This document shows positions 43,409 through 54,570 of a DNA stretch of 64,000 bases, piece by piece. The number at the start of each line of letters is the position of its first letter. Position 1 is the first letter of the stretch. The notes under the pieces are model-generated. The model was not told the DNA's origin. It was given only the letters and a program-made list of their open reading frames with translations, and ran no database searches. The stretch is taken from contig NZ_BOOY01000042.1 in the NCBI RefSeq assembly GCF_016863475.1, forward strand, positions 50,809-114,808. Reading direction: 5' to 3'. Source of the stretch: Spirilliplanes yamanashiensis. Its GTDB lineage: Bacteria > Actinomycetota > Actinomycetes > Mycobacteriales > Micromonosporaceae. A program made the translations under genes and the position numbers.

Positions 43409-43855
43409 ATGACGTCCGACGACCTGGACGGTCTGGTCAGCCGCACGGCGGCGGCCGCGTCCGCGTACATCAACGGCGACATCCACGCCTACCTGGCCCT
43501 GATCCCGCACGCCGACGACTACACCCTGCTGCCACCGTACGGGGGCGACCCGCCGCCGCGGGGGTTCGACCACTCGCCGGAGCACCTGGCGGCGATGGCG
43601 GACACGTTCCACGGTGGCGAGGCGGAGCTGGAGGTCGTGGCGTCGTGGGCGTCGGGCGACCTGGCGGTGCTGGTGGTGGTGGAGCGCCAGCGCGGCCGGG
43701 TGTTCGACCTGCCGGAACAGGACTGGTCGTTGCGGGTGACGCTGGTGTTCCGCCGGGTGGGCGGCGAGTGGCGGCTGGCCCACCGGCACGCCGACCCGCT
43801 CGTGCACCGGGTGCGCCCGGCGGTCTTCGCGGCGCTGGCCCGCGGTGACGCGTGA
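43409..43855 (+). CDS. SnoaL/NTF2-like (DUF4440-type) protein
   Basis: 148 residues, ATG 43409. An alpha+beta-barrel pattern: SRTAAAASAYINGDIHAYLA, DYTLLPPYGGDPP, DLAVLVVVERQRGRV, WSLRVTLVFRRVGGEWRLAH, RHADPL. This matches stand-alone NTF2-fold proteins of the DUF4440 type, often small-molecule binders or isomerase-like enzymes with unknown substrates. It follows the SDR gene by 24 bp on the same strand. Confidence 0.82.
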   Translation: MTSDDLDGLVSRTAAAASAYINGDIHAYLALIPHADDYTLLPPYGGDPPPRGFDHSPEHLAAMADTFHGGEAELEVVASWASGDLAVLVVVERQRGRVFDLPEQDWSLRVTLVFRRVGGEWRLAHRHADPLVHRVRPAVFAALARGDA

Positions 43856-43858
43856 GGG

Positions 43859-45025
43859 CTACCCGGCCCGCAGCGTCAGCAGGGTGATCTCGCTCGGGGC
43901 GAACACCCGGAACGGCGGGCCCCAGAAGCCGGTGCCGCGGCTGGTGTAGAGCTGGGTGCGCTCGCCGTGCCGGCTGAGGCCCTGGAGCACGGGCTGGTCG
44001 GTGCGCACGAGGTAGTGGAAGGGCCAGATCTGGCCGCCGTGGGTGTGGCCGGACAGCTGGAGGTCGATGCCGTGGGCGACGGCGCCGTCGATCTGTTTCG
44101 GCTGGTGGGCCAGCAGCAGGACGGGCAGCGCCGGGTCGGCGCCGGCGAGGGCGGCCTCGTGGTCGGCGTGGTGGTCCTCGATGCCGGAGAACTCGGCGGT
44201 GCGGTCGTCGACGCCGGCGATGACGAGGCTCGCGCCGTCGCGGGTGACGACGACGTGCTGGTTGTGCAGGATCTCCCAGCCGAGGGTGCGCATCCGGTCG
44301 AGCCAGCCGAGGGCGCCGCTGTAGTACTCGTGGTTGCCGGTGACGTAGACGCGGGCCATCGTCGCGCGGATGTCGCCGAGCGGGGCGGACTGCTCGGTGC
44401 GCTGGTCGGCGGTGCCGTCGGCGATGTCGCCGGTGTGGCAGACGACGTCGGGGTCGAGGGCGTTGACGGCCTCGGTGACGCCGCGCGACCAGCGGGCGCG
44501 GTCGATGGGGCCGTAGTGGGTGTCGGTGATCTGGACGACGCGCAGCCCGTCGAGCCCGGCGCCGAGGCGGGGCAGCCGGACCTCGACCTCGCGGACGCGG
44601 GGCACGCGCATGGCCTCGTAGTGGCCCCACAGGGCCAGCACCACGACGACCACGGCGACGGCGGCGGCGGCGATGCGGGCCGCGCCGTCGACGCCGAGCA
44701 GGGCCAGGCGCAGCACGTTGCCGATGATCGACCACACGAAGGCGATCCACACGAGGCCGAGGATGGTGTCGCCGATCGTCGACGCGGTGTCGTTGCCGCG
44801 GGCGTGGCCGAGGAACATGCCGGCCGGGAACGCGAGCAGCGCCACCAGGAAGACGGCGGTGGCGGCGACGGTGACGGGCAGCGGCCAGGCGGGCGCGAGG
44901 ACCAGGGTCCACCACGGCACGCCGAACAGCAGCAGCAGGACGGCGGCGATGGTGACGCCGGTGCGGACGGCGCGGCCGCGGCGCGGGCGGGGGCGGGCCT
45001 CGGTGGTGGTCACACGACCCAGCAT
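43859..45025 (-). CDS. Membrane metallophosphoesterase
   Basis: 388 residues from ATG 45025 (GTG 45010 also possible). Four transmembrane helices fill ~20-138 (VTIAAVLLLLFGVPWWTLVL, VAATAVFLVALLAFPAG, TILGLVWIAFVWSIIGNVL, AAAAVAVVVVVLALW). A calcineurin-like phosphoesterase follows with all metal motifs: VVQITDTHYGPI (DxH), VCHTGDIADG (GDxxD), YVTGNHEYYSG (GNHE), LLLAHQPKQ, and LSGHTHGGQIWP. A dinuclear-metal phosphodiesterase facing one side of the membrane; the substrate is unknown. Ten bp separate it from the upstream patatin gene, so they are probably co-transcribed. Confidence 0.92.
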   Translation of the reverse strand: MLGRVTTTEARPRPRRGRAVRTGVTIAAVLLLLFGVPWWTLVLAPAWPLPVTVAATAVFLVALLAFPAGMFLGHARGNDTASTIGDTILGLVWIAFVWSIIGNVLRLALLGVDGAARIAAAAVAVVVVVLALWGHYEAMRVPRVREVEVRLPRLGAGLDGLRVVQITDTHYGPIDRARWSRGVTEAVNALDPDVVCHTGDIADGTADQRTEQSAPLGDIRATMARVYVTGNHEYYSGALGWLDRMRTLGWEILHNQHVVVTRDGASLVIAGVDDRTAEFSGIEDHHADHEAALAGADPALPVLLLAHQPKQIDGAVAHGIDLQLSGHTHGGQIWPFHYLVRTDQPVLQGLSRHGERTQLYTSRGTGFWGPPFRVFAPSEITLLTLRAG

Positions 45026-45035
45026 GACACCGCCG

Positions 45036-45884
45036 TCAGGCGGCCGGCGGCGTCCAGATCATCCGGACGCGGTCGGCGACCCGGGCGGCCTGGGCGCGGC
45101 CGGCGTGGGCGGACGCGACCCGGTTGGCCGGGTCGAGCACGTTGCGGCCGATGGCGGCCAGCGCAGGCGGGTCGGGGGTGAGCACGATCGACGGGACGCC
45201 GAGCGCGGCGGCCTGCGCCTGCGGGCGGTCGCTGCGGCGCAGGGCGCGGCTGAGCGGGGCGATCACGACGACCCGGTCGGCGCCGGCGGCGAGGTCGACG
45301 TTGGCGACGGTGCGCATGCCGCCGTCGAGGTAGCGGCGATCGCCGATGGTGACGGGCGGCCACACGATGGGCACGGCGCAGCTGGCGCCGACGGCGTCGG
45401 TGAGGGGGACGCCGCTGTCGCGGTCGAAGACGACGGGTTCGCCGGACCCGGCGTCGACGGCGGTGACGAGCAGCCGCCGGTCGGGCCACCGCTGCTGGGG
45501 CACGCGGTGGGCGATGACGGCGCGGCGTTCGCTCTCGGGGACGGTCTTCGCCCGCAGGGCGGCGCGGCCGAGCCAGGCGCGGCCGCGGTGGCGGGGGCCG
45601 GGGATCGCGGAGGCGATGACGAACCGGGCGAGGACGGCGGCGCCGATCTCGGCCCGGCGTTCGGCCGCGGGCGGCTCGGTCTGCTGGGCGAACATCTCGG
45701 GCAGGGGCGTGCCGCTGCCGATCTGCGCGGCGACGACCGAGCCGGCGGAGGTGCCGATGAGCGTGTCGGCGCCGGTGAGGTCGACGCCGTGTTCGGCCAG
45801 GCCGTGCAGCAGCCCGATCTCCCAGGCCACGCCGGTGACCCCGCCCCCGCCGAGCACCAGCGCCCGGCCGCCCTGTTCCGCCAT
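45036..45884 (-). CDS. Patatin-like phospholipase
   Basis: 282 residues, ATG 45884. The glycine-rich oxyanion loop [20 protein letters not shown], the nucleophile elbow [13 protein letters not shown] (GxSxG) and the catalytic Asp in [17 protein letters not shown] define a patatin-type Ser-Asp dyad acyl hydrolase. It likely cleaves membrane lipids or neutral esters. No signal peptide. First gene of an operon with the membrane phosphoesterase. Confidence 0.92.
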   Translation of the reverse strand: MAEQGGRALVLGGGGVTGVAWEIGLLHGLAEHGVDLTGADTLIGTSAGSVVAAQIGSGTPLPEMFAQQTEPPAAERRAEIGAAVLARFVIASAIPGPRHRGRAWLGRAALRAKTVPESERRAVIAHRVPQQRWPDRRLLVTAVDAGSGEPVVFDRDSGVPLTDAVGASCAVPIVWPPVTIGDRRYLDGGMRTVANVDLAAGADRVVVIAPLSRALRRSDRPQAQAAALGVPSIVLTPDPPALAAIGRNVLDPANRVASAHAGRAQAARVADRVRMIWTPPAA

Positions 45885-45933
45885 CGGCCCATCGTGGCAC
45901 GTCGATGAGCGGTTGGCGATCTAGGGATTTGTC

Positions 45934-45960
45934 CGTTCGGCGGGGCAGGACAGCCGAACG
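45934..45960. promoter_or_regulatory. Inverted repeat in the divergent patatin/propeller promoter
   Basis: CGTTCGGC (45934-45941) and GCCGAACG (45953-45960) are perfect 8-bp arms with an 11-base spacer. Located between divergent genes, so an operator is likely; the binding protein is unknown. Confidence 0.5.
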
Positions 45961-46012
45961 CGCGACCGCGGGAGAACGGCTGCGGCGCAGCACTACCGTT
46001 ACCGTGGTTCGC

Positions 46013-47926
46013 GTGTATTCGACCCGCTCTGTCCTAAAATCGTCGCTCCGGCTGGGGGCGGCCGTCGCCGCCGTCGCCGCCGTCTGCCTCGTGGCCCCCG
46101 CCGAGGCCGCCGTGAGCACCGCGCCCGCCCCGAGCTTCGACGGCCCGGTGCACGCCGTCGCGTTCCGCGGGGACACCGTCTACGTCGGCGGGTCGTTCAC
46201 CAAGGCCATCGTGGGCGGCAAGCAGATCGCCCGGCAGCGGCTGGCCGCGTTCGACGCCCGTACCGGCGCCCTGCGGGCCTGGACGCCCACCGCGGACGGC
46301 ACCGTGCGCGCGCTGGCCGTCGACGGCGCCACCGTGTACGCGGCCGGCGAGTTCGCCACCGTCTCCGGGCAGAACCGCAAGGCCGTCGCCGGTCTCGACG
46401 CGACGTCCGGCGCGCTCACCACGTTCAAGCACACCGTCGTGGGCACACCCACCTCGCTCGCCACCGGCAACGGCCGGCTGTACGTCGGCGGCCGGATCAC
46501 GTCCGTGAACGGCGTGGCCCGCACCAACCTGGCCGCGTTCAGCACGACCACGGGCGCCCTCGACAACGGCTGGAAGCCCACCGCCGACGACTGGGTCAAC
46601 TCCTTGGCCCTGTACGGCGGCAAGGTGTACCTCGGCGGCAGCTTCAAGAAGACCAACGGCATCAGCTCCACCTGGCGGCTGACCCGCGTGGACGCCCTCA
46701 CGGGCGCGCTGGACACCACGTTCCTGCCGCGGCCGGAGTCGCAGGTGTACGCGGTGACCGCCGACGCGACCGGCATCTACGCGGCGCACGGCGGGCAGGG
46801 CGGCCGGGCCATCGCGTACACGACGACCGGCGCGGTGCGCTGGAACCGGGCGTTCGACGGCGACGCGCAGGCGATCACGACCCTCGACGGCACCGTCTAC
46901 GTCGGCGGGCACTTCGACGTGGCCTGCACGACCGGCAACAACGGCGTCCAGGGCGTGTGCACCGACGGCTCGGTGCCGCGGGTGAAGTTCGCGGCGATCA
47001 CCCAGGCCGGCGAGCTGACCGGCTGGAACCCGGCGGGCAACGGCGTCGTGGGCGTGCGGTACATGGCGGCCAGCGCCGAGCTGGGCCTGGTCGCGGCGGC
47101 CGGCGACTTCACGCTGATCGACGGCGTGGCGCAGAAGCGGTACGCGTCGTTCCCGGTGAGCGGCACGACGACCCCGTCGCCGACGACGCCGTCGCCGTCG
47201 GTCTCGCCGTCGGTCTCGCCGTCGGTCTCGCCGTCGGTCTCGCCGTCGCCCTCGTCCACCGCCACCGTCAGCCCGAGCCCCACTGCGGCGGCGCGGGCGG
47301 TCGAGTTCACCTTCGACTCCCGCAACGCCGACGGGTCGTTCCCCGACACCCACGGCGGCGCCCCGCTGCGCCCGCTCGGCGCCGACGGGGGCGCGCCCGT
47401 CGTCACCGCCCGCGGCACGGGCAGCGCGCTGACGTTCCCGGGGCCGTGCACGGGCACCACCTGCCCGCGCCTGATCCTGGAGGCGACGGCCACGTCGGCG
47501 CTCAACCCGGGCGCGGGCAACTTCGCGTACGGCGCGAGCGTGCGGGTCACCCCGGAGCAGACCACCGACGGCGAGAACGTGCTCCAGAAGGGCTACTCCA
47601 CCAGCGGCAGCCACTTCAAGCTGCAGGTGGACGGCACGCCGGGCAACCCGAGCTGCGCCGTCACCAGCACCACCGGCACGACCATCTACCTGGCCAAGAG
47701 CACCGTGACCGTGGCCGACGGCGCATGGCACACGCTCGAGTGCCGGCGCACCGGCACGACGTTCGCCATCCTGGTCGACGGCGTGGTGCGGGGCACGAAG
47801 ACGATCCCGGCCGACCTGACCGTGGCGAACAGCCAGCCGCTGCGGGTCGGCGGCAAGGGCCTCACGGCCGACAACGACCAGTTCCGCGGCCAGCTCGACG
47901 ACCTCTGGGTCGACGCCGTCGTCTGA
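46013..47926 (+). CDS. Secreted beta-propeller (delta-60/DUF5122-like) protein with Ser-Pro stalk and LamG domain
   Basis: 637 residues from GTG 46013; the start is uncertain because no ribosome site is visible and the frame extends to 45905. Signal peptide ([20 protein letters not shown]). The propeller repeats (~40-380) share the pattern [69 protein letters not shown] stalk of PSVS units follows (12-bp DNA repeats), then a LamG-like lectin domain ([49 protein letters not shown]). Probably an extracellular binding protein. Divergent from the patatin operon. Confidence 0.82.
   Translation: MYSTRSVLKSSLRLGAAVAAVAAVCLVAPAEAAVSTAPAPSFDGPVHAVAFRGDTVYVGGSFTKAIVGGKQIARQRLAAFDARTGALRAWTPTADGTVRALAVDGATVYAAGEFATVSGQNRKAVAGLDATSGALTTFKHTVVGTPTSLATGNGRLYVGGRITSVNGVARTNLAAFSTTTGALDNGWKPTADDWVNSLALYGGKVYLGGSFKKTNGISSTWRLTRVDALTGALDTTFLPRPESQVYAVTADATGIYAAHGGQGGRAIAYTTTGAVRWNRAFDGDAQAITTLDGTVYVGGHFDVACTTGNNGVQGVCTDGSVPRVKFAAITQAGELTGWNPAGNGVVGVRYMAASAELGLVAAAGDFTLIDGVAQKRYASFPVSGTTTPSPTTPSPSVSPSVSPSVSPSVSPSPSSTATVSPSPTAAARAVEFTFDSRNADGSFPDTHGGAPLRPLGADGGAPVVTARGTGSALTFPGPCTGTTCPRLILEATATSALNPGAGNFAYGASVRVTPEQTTDGENVLQKGYSTSGSHFKLQVDGTPGNPSCAVTSTTGTTIYLAKSTVTVADGAWHTLECRRTGTTFAILVDGVVRGTKTIPADLTVANSQPLRVGGKGLTADNDQFRGQLDDLWVDAVV
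47192..47249 (+). repeat. 12-bp tandem repeat encoding PSVS stalk
   Basis: Four perfect copies of TCGCCGTCGGTC (47192-47239) plus a partial fifth. In frame they encode Pro-Ser-Val-Ser units linking the propeller and lectin domains, so copy number could vary by slippage. Confidence 0.9.
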
Positions 47927-47930
47927 CGCC

Positions 47931-48326
47931 TCACTCCAGCAGGCGGAAGTCGGCGAACTCGAACCCGGGCGCCACGACGCAGCTGACCAGCACGTGCTCG
48001 TTCCCGGCCGGTTCGGCGGCCTGCCGCACCCCGGCCGGGACGAGCGCCTGCGGCCGCTGGCCCGCCGCCACGTCCGGCCCGAGCACGACCTCGTCGTCGC
48101 CGACGCGCAGGCGCAGCGGGCCGCCGGAGTGCCAGAACCACAGCTCGTCCGAGGCGACCACGTGCCAGGCCGAGCGTTCGCCCGGGTGCAGCAGGAAGTA
48201 GATGGCGGTGGCGGCGACCCGGTCGCCGGCGGCGACCGTCGACCGGAACGTCTCCCGGTACCAGCCGCCCTCGGGGTGCGGCAGCAGGTCGAGCCGCTCG
48301 GCCAGCGGCGGGCGGTCGCCGGTCAC
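47931..48326 (-). CDS. Cupin (DUF985-type) in the siderophore operon
   Basis: 131 residues from GTG 48326, overlapping the carrier-protein stop (GTGA); the longer frame to 48359 would overlap more. Cupin features: [70 protein letters not shown], as in DUF985 proteins with a single beta-barrel. Metal and substrate are unknown; the histidines in AWHVV and WFWHSG may line the pocket. Translational coupling to the aryl carrier gene suggests a function in siderophore assembly, not previously assigned to this family as far as I know. Confidence 0.85.
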   Translation of the reverse strand: MTGDRPPLAERLDLLPHPEGGWYRETFRSTVAAGDRVAATAIYFLLHPGERSAWHVVASDELWFWHSGGPLRLRVGDDEVVLGPDVAAGQRPQALVPAGVRQAAEPAGNEHVLVSCVVAPGFEFADFRLLE

Positions 48327-48568
48327 CGCGCCGGCGACCCGGCGGCGAGCAGCGCCCACCAGCCCGCGACGGTCGGCCGCTCGGCCAGCTCCACGAAGCC
48401 GACCTGCACGCCGCCCGCGCGCCAGCGCTCGATGAGCGTCATGAGCCGGATCGAGTCGAGCCCGGCGTCCATCAGGTCGTCGTCCAGGCCGATCGCGTCG
48501 GCGGGCTCGTCGAGGACGGCGGCGATCTGGTCGCGCAGCTGTTCGGGGGACGACGGCAGGTCGCTCAT
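48323..48568 (-). CDS. Stand-alone aryl carrier protein
   Basis: 81 residues, ATG 48568, AGGAG upstream, overlapping the monooxygenase stop (ATGA). The phosphopantetheine site is the Ser in [18 protein letters not shown], and the C-terminus [20 protein letters not shown] matches the aryl-carrier end of EntB-type isochorismatases. It probably holds 2,3-dihydroxybenzoyl as a thioester after loading by the DHB-AMP ligase encoded on the other arm. In most catecholate clusters this domain is fused to the isochorismatase; here it is split and on the opposite strand. Confidence 0.88.
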   Translation of the reverse strand: MSDLPSSPEQLRDQIAAVLDEPADAIGLDDDLMDAGLDSIRLMTLIERWRAGGVQVGFVELAERPTVAGWWALLAAGSPAR

Positions 48569-49860
48569 GCGGTTCTCCTGTCGGTGCGGGCCGGTCGGCG
48601 GTCGGCGACGGCGGCGACCACGGAGTCGAGTATGTCGCCCGCCCGCAGCGCCACCGACGACAGCAGCGACGCCGTGACGCCGTGCACGTGCTCGGTGCCG
48701 CCCTGCAGGTAGACCCCGGCGGTCAGGGCGTCGTCGGTGACCACCCGGTAGTCGTGGTCGACGAGCAGGCGGCCCTCGTCGTCGCGGCGGCACAGCGCGG
48801 CGGTGGCGCCGAGGACGGCGGTGGGGTCGGCGGGGCGCAGGCCGGTGGCGAACACGACGGCGTCGGCGTCCAGCGGGACGACGTCGCCGCTGGCCAGGAA
48901 CTCGACGGTGGCGGTGACGCCGCCGCCGCGGTCGTCCACCGAGGTCACCCGGGCGGCCTCGAGCAGCCGCAGCCGGTCCTCGCCGGTGACCCGCCCGGCG
49001 TAGCTGCTGCGGCGCAGGGCCCGGACCAGCTCGGTCTCGACGCCGGCGTGGTTGGTGGTGCCGTGGTGGTCGAGCAGCATCCGCTTGACGTCGGCGGGGG
49101 CGCCGAAGAACGTGTCGACGGCCTCGGGGGCGAACGGCCGTCCCGCGAAGCCGTCGTCGGGCGCGCCCCCGGCGGGGAACGGCAGCCAGCAGACCTCGGC
49201 GGCGGGGAAGCGCCGGTGCAGGTACGCCACGGACTCGGCGGCGCCCTGGCCCGCGCCGGCCACGACGAACCGGCGGGGGTCGCCGGGCGCGAGCCGCGCG
49301 GCGTGCAGCGCCAGGCCGGCGTTGTGCCAGACCCGGGCGGACGGCGTGACGCCCGCCGGCAGGCTGGGCACCAGGCCGGCGGCGACGACGACGGCGCGGG
49401 CGCGCAGCACCCGGGTGCCGCCGGCGTGCCGGGTGACCACGTCGACGACGTCGCCGCCGGGGACGACGTCGACGGCGGTGTGCCCGTAGGCGACCTGCGC
49501 GGCGAACCGGCCGGCCACCCACTCGAGGTAGGCGTGGAACTCCTGGCGCAGCGGGTACGCCGTGCCGAGCTCGCCGAACGCGCCGAGCCGGTCGTGGGCG
49601 TGCAGGAACGACACGAAGCTGTACTCGCTGGCCGGGTTGCGGGGCGTGACCAGGTCGGTGAGGAAGGGCGTGCGCATGGTGGCGCCGTCGAGCAGCGCGC
49701 CGCGGTGCCAGCCGAAGCGGTCCTGACGCTCCACGAAGGACGCCTCGACGCGGTCGGCGTCGCGTTCCGCGCGCGCGTTGTGCTCGGCGATCGCGACGGC
49801 GAGCGCCACGTTGGCGGGCCCGAAGCCGACGCCCACGAGGTCGACGACCCTCGATCCCAC
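48565..49860 (-). CDS. L-ornithine/L-lysine N-monooxygenase (siderophore)
   Basis: 431 residues from GTG 49860 with GAGAGGAA seven bases upstream; the frame reaches 49896. FAD site [20 protein letters not shown], then [20 protein letters not shown] and [20 protein letters not shown], which match IucD/PvdA/SidA-type N-hydroxylases. NADPH site [20 protein letters not shown], and [11 protein letters not shown] near the end. It makes the N-hydroxy amino acid used in hydroxamate siderophores. First gene of the minus arm, directly downstream of the iron boxes. Confidence 0.92.
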   Translation of the reverse strand: MGSRVVDLVGVGFGPANVALAVAIAEHNARAERDADRVEASFVERQDRFGWHRGALLDGATMRTPFLTDLVTPRNPASEYSFVSFLHAHDRLGAFGELGTAYPLRQEFHAYLEWVAGRFAAQVAYGHTAVDVVPGGDVVDVVTRHAGGTRVLRARAVVVAAGLVPSLPAGVTPSARVWHNAGLALHAARLAPGDPRRFVVAGAGQGAAESVAYLHRRFPAAEVCWLPFPAGGAPDDGFAGRPFAPEAVDTFFGAPADVKRMLLDHHGTTNHAGVETELVRALRRSSYAGRVTGEDRLRLLEAARVTSVDDRGGGVTATVEFLASGDVVPLDADAVVFATGLRPADPTAVLGATAALCRRDDEGRLLVDHDYRVVTDDALTAGVYLQGGTEHVHGVTASLLSSVALRAGDILDSVVAAVADRRPARTDRRTA

Positions 49861-49904
49861 GGTGTTCTTCCTCTCCCGAGGCCGGCGCGACGCCACCGCC
49901 CTAC

Positions 49905-49943
49905 TTAGGCTAACCTAAGCGAGCTGAGCCTAGCCTAATAAGG
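49905..49943. promoter_or_regulatory. Iron boxes (DmdR/IdeR-type) between siderophore arms
   Basis: TTAGGCTAACCTAA (49905-49918) equals the inner 14 bases of the 19-bp IdeR/DmdR consensus. A second, weaker site (49925-49943, about 10 of 19 matches, core AGCCTAGCCTAA) lies 20 bp away. Iron-bound repressor would shut both the monooxygenase arm and the DHB arm. Confidence 0.85.
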
Positions 49944-49970
49944 CCTGGCCACGAAAGGAGTGCCCCGCCC

Positions 49971-50771
49971 ATGTCAGCACCGCCCCCGGCCGCCGCCGCG
50001 GCCCCGGACGGCATCGCCGGCACGACCGCCCTGGTCACCGGCGCGGGACACGGGATCGGGGCCGCCGTCGCCGCCGCGCTGGCCGCCCGCGGCGCCCGGG
50101 TCGCCTGCGTCGACGTGGACGGCCCCGCCGCCGCGGCGCGCGCGTCCGACCTGGACGGTGCACTGTCCTATGTGGCCGACGTCGCCGACCCGGACGCCGT
50201 CGAGCGCGCCTTCGCGGCCGCCGAGCGCGACCTCGGGCCGGTCGGCATCTGCGTCTCCGTCGCCGGCATCCTGCGCCCCGCCACGGTGCTGGACACCACC
50301 GACGCCGACTGGCGGGCCACCTTCGACGTCAACGCCACCGGGGTCTTCCACGTGCTGCGCGCCGCCGGGCGGCGGATGGCGCAGCGGGGCCGGGGCAGCA
50401 TCGTGACCGTCGCCTCCAACGCGGCCGGCGTGCCGCGCACCGGGATGGCCGCGTACGCCGCCTCGAAGGCCGCCGCCACCCTGCTCACCAAGTGCCTCGG
50501 GCTGGAGCTGGCCGGCCGCGGCGTGCGGTGCAACGTCGTCGCGCCCGGCTCCACCGACACCGCCATGCAGCGTGCGCTGTGGACCGGCGACGACGGCGCC
50601 GCCAGGGTGATCGCGGGCTCCCCCGAGACGTTCCGGGCCGGCATCCCGCTGGGCCGCATCGCCGACCCCGCCGACGTCGCCGACGCCGTCGTCTTCCTCG
50701 CCTCCGACCAGGCCCGCCACATCACGATGCACGACCTGTACGTCGACGGCGGCGCGACGCTGCGCGCCTGA
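49971..50771 (+). CDS. dhbA: 2,3-dihydro-2,3-dihydroxybenzoate dehydrogenase
   Basis: 266 residues, ATG 49971. Classical [23 protein letters not shown] (NAD site), [35 protein letters not shown] (Ser), [20 protein letters not shown] (YxxxK), and the EntA/DhbA-like end [19 protein letters not shown]. It oxidises 2,3-diDHB to 2,3-dihydroxybenzoate with NAD+, the last DHB step. First gene of the plus arm, about 30 bp from the iron boxes, followed by isochorismate synthase 16 bp later. Confidence 0.92.
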   Translation: MSAPPPAAAAAPDGIAGTTALVTGAGHGIGAAVAAALAARGARVACVDVDGPAAAARASDLDGALSYVADVADPDAVERAFAAAERDLGPVGICVSVAGILRPATVLDTTDADWRATFDVNATGVFHVLRAAGRRMAQRGRGSIVTVASNAAGVPRTGMAAYAASKAAATLLTKCLGLELAGRGVRCNVVAPGSTDTAMQRALWTGDDGAARVIAGSPETFRAGIPLGRIADPADVADAVVFLASDQARHITMHDLYVDGGATLRA

Positions 50772-50787
50772 TCACCCGGGAGACCTG

Positions 50788-51936
50788 ATGACCACCGTCC
50801 AGCACGACGCCTCCGCCGACCTGCTCGCCCGGTACGACCCCGCGACCCCGTTCTTCTTCGCCTCGCCGCGCGGCACCCTCGCCACCGAGGGCGAGTTCTT
50901 CACCGTGCCCGACAGCGGCGACGTGCCGGCCTCCATCCGCGGGGTGCTCGACCTGGCCCGCACCGACGGGCAGGCCGACCCGATCGTGTGCGGCGCGCTG
51001 CCGTTCGACCGGTCGGGGCCGCCCCGGCTGACCGTGCCGGTGCGCACCCACCGGGCCGGGCCGCTGCCCACCCGCCTGGCGCCCCCGGCCGGCCCCGCCG
51101 CCGGACCGGTCCGCCGCGCCGAGGTGCCCAGCGGCGCGGCGTACGCCGACGGGGTGCGCCGCGCGGTGGCCCGGATGCGCGCCGGCGAGCTGGACAAGGT
51201 CGTGCTGGCCCGGGCCCTGGACGTCACCACCGACGCCCCGATCGACATCGGCCTGCTGCTGCGCCGCCTCGCCGCCCGCGACCCCACCGGCTACACGTTC
51301 GCGGCCGGGCTCGGCGAGGGTGCGGGCACCCTGGTCGGCAGCAGCCCCGAGCTGCTGCTGTCCCGGCACGGTGCGCTGGTCACCACGAACCCGCTGGCCG
51401 GCTCGATCGCCCGCAGCGCCGACCCGGCGGAGGACAGCGCCCGCGCCCACGCGCTGCTCGGCTCGCCGAAGGACCGCCGCGAGCACGCGCTGGTCATCGA
51501 CGCCGTCGCCGAGGCGCTGCGCCCGTACTGCGACGACCTGGACGTGCCCGCCGGGCCGTGCCTGATCCGCACCGCGGCGATGTGGCACCTGTCCACCGTG
51601 ATCACCGGCCGGGTCAAGGACCCGTCGATCAGCTCGCTGACGCTGGCCGCCGCCCTGCACCCGACCCCGGCGGTGTGCGGCACCCCGACCCCGGACGCCC
51701 GCGCCGCCATCGCCGAGTACGAGCCGTTCGACCGCGGCTTCTACACCGGCCTGGTCGGCTGGGAGGACGCCCGCGGCGACGGCGAGTGGGTGCTGGTGCT
51801 GCGCTGCGCCGTCGCCGAGGGCCGCACCGCCCGCCTGTACGCGGGCGCCGGCGTGGTGGCCGACAGCGACCCGCACGCCGAGCTGGCCGAGACCACGGCG
51901 AAGTTCCGCACGATGCTCACCGGATTGGGGCTGTAG
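50788..51936 (+). CDS. dhbC: Isochorismate synthase
   Basis: 382 residues, ATG 50788, GGGAGA upstream. Chorismate-binding fold: RMRAGELDKVVLARALDVTT (catalytic Lys), GSSPELLLSRHGALVTTNPL, AGSIARSADPAED, SPKDRREHALVIDAVAEAL, SSLTLAAALHPTPAVCGTP, and EPFDRGFYTGLVGWEDARGD near the C-terminus. It converts chorismate to isochorismate with Mg2+, the committing step to DHB. The stop codon abuts the next ATG with no gap. Confidence 0.94.
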   Translation: MTTVQHDASADLLARYDPATPFFFASPRGTLATEGEFFTVPDSGDVPASIRGVLDLARTDGQADPIVCGALPFDRSGPPRLTVPVRTHRAGPLPTRLAPPAGPAAGPVRRAEVPSGAAYADGVRRAVARMRAGELDKVVLARALDVTTDAPIDIGLLLRRLAARDPTGYTFAAGLGEGAGTLVGSSPELLLSRHGALVTTNPLAGSIARSADPAEDSARAHALLGSPKDRREHALVIDAVAEALRPYCDDLDVPAGPCLIRTAAMWHLSTVITGRVKDPSISSLTLAAALHPTPAVCGTPTPDARAAIAEYEPFDRGFYTGLVGWEDARGDGEWVLVLRCAVAEGRTARLYAGAGVVADSDPHAELAETTAKFRTMLTGLGL

Positions 51937-53523
<1,587 letters not shown>

Positions 53524-53528
53524 GCCCG

Positions 53529-54155
53529 ATGTCCCTGCCGCAGATCCCCGCCTACCCGCTGCCGACGGCGGCCGAGCTTCCGGCCGGCCGGGTCGGCTGG
53601 ACCGTCGACCCGGCCCGCGCCGTGCTGCTGGTGCACGACATGCAGCGCCACTTCACCGGCGCGTTCGCCGGCGCCGAGCCGCTCGGCCGGGCGATCGAGA
53701 ACATCGCCGCGCTGCGCAAGGTGTGCGCCGACGCGGGCGTCCCGGTGGTGTTCACCCGGCAGCCGGGCGGCCAGACCCGCGAGGAGCGGGGGCTGCTGCT
53801 CGACATGTGGGGCTGGGGCCCGCCCGCGACCGGGGAGGCGGTCGCGTTCGTCGACGAGCTGGTCCCGGGCGACGGCGACACGGTGGTGGAGAAGCGCCGG
53901 TACAGCGCGTTCGTCGACAGCCCGTTCGCCGAGGTGCTGGGCGGGCGCGACCAGCTGGTGATCACCGGCATCTACGCCCACATCGGCGTCGCGGCGACCG
54001 CCTGTGACGCGTTCATGCGGGGCATCCAGGCGTTCGTGGTGGCCGACGCGGTCGCCGACTTCAGCCGCGCCGACCACGACACCGCCCTGCGGTACGTGGC
54101 GAACCGGTGCGGCCGGGTCGTGACCGTCGAACAGACGGTGACCGCGCTGACGTGA
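53529..54155 (+). CDS. dhbB: Isochorismatase without an aryl carrier domain
   Basis: 208 residues, ATG 53529, 5 bp after the ligase stop. An isochorismatase fold with a visible triad: Asp in AVLLVHDMQRHF, Lys in VVEKRRYSAFVDSPF, Cys in TACDAFMRGIQAFVV, and IPAYPLPTAAELP at the N-terminus typical of DhbB/EntB. It cleaves isochorismate to 2,3-diDHB and pyruvate. Unlike EntB/DhbB it lacks the C-terminal carrier domain, which is encoded by the separate gene at 48323-48568. Last gene of the DHB arm. Confidence 0.92.
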   Translation: MSLPQIPAYPLPTAAELPAGRVGWTVDPARAVLLVHDMQRHFTGAFAGAEPLGRAIENIAALRKVCADAGVPVVFTRQPGGQTREERGLLLDMWGWGPPATGEAVAFVDELVPGDGDTVVEKRRYSAFVDSPFAEVLGGRDQLVITGIYAHIGVAATACDAFMRGIQAFVVADAVADFSRADHDTALRYVANRCGRVVTVEQTVTALT

Positions 54156-54281
54156 CGTTGCGTGATCGGACCGGCCCGCAAACGCTGGCCGATCGGGCAG
54201 GTGACCACGCTGCGTGAGGTCCCTAGGCTGCTGAGGTCGCGCCGCTGCCGCTGGCGTCACGCACGTTAAGGAGCCCTATCG

Positions 54282-54566
54282 GTGAACCTCATGGAGGTCG
54301 CGGTCTCGCTCACGGTGGTCATCGGCACGGGCGCGGCGGCGGCCGCCGCGCTGAACATGCCGGAGCTGACCGGCCGGGCGGAGAAGACGGCGGCCCGCGC
54401 CAGCTGCCACACGGTGGAGAACGCGTTCGCGGCCTACACCACCGACAACGGGGTGCCGCCGCGCACGATCGCCGACGTCCGCCCGTACGTGAAGGGCGAC
54501 GTCAGCGAGTACCGGGTCACGAAGACCGGGGTGACCGGTCCGGGCTGTGTCCCGGCCACCCCGTGA
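54282..54566 (+). CDS. Small pilin-like membrane protein
   Basis: 94 residues from GTG 54282 with AAGGAG upstream. It begins LMEVAVSLTVVIGTGAAAAA, a hydrophobic N-terminal helix like a pilin but without a classical prepilin cleavage motif. A small soluble domain follows (SCHTVENAFAAYTTDNGVPP, DVRPYVKGDVSEYRV) with two cysteines that could form the disulfide typical of pseudopilins. Secreted or membrane-anchored; function unknown. It ends 4 bp from the convergent ABC-transporter gene. Confidence 0.7.
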   Translation: MNLMEVAVSLTVVIGTGAAAAAALNMPELTGRAEKTAARASCHTVENAFAAYTTDNGVPPRTIADVRPYVKGDVSEYRVTKTGVTGPGCVPATP

Positions 54567-54570
54567 TCGA

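Noticed and set aside
48326..48359. Longer N-terminus of the cupin from 48359
   Set aside because: It would add 11 Arg/Ala-rich residues and a 37-base overlap with the carrier gene; the GTGA overlap start fits the operon style.
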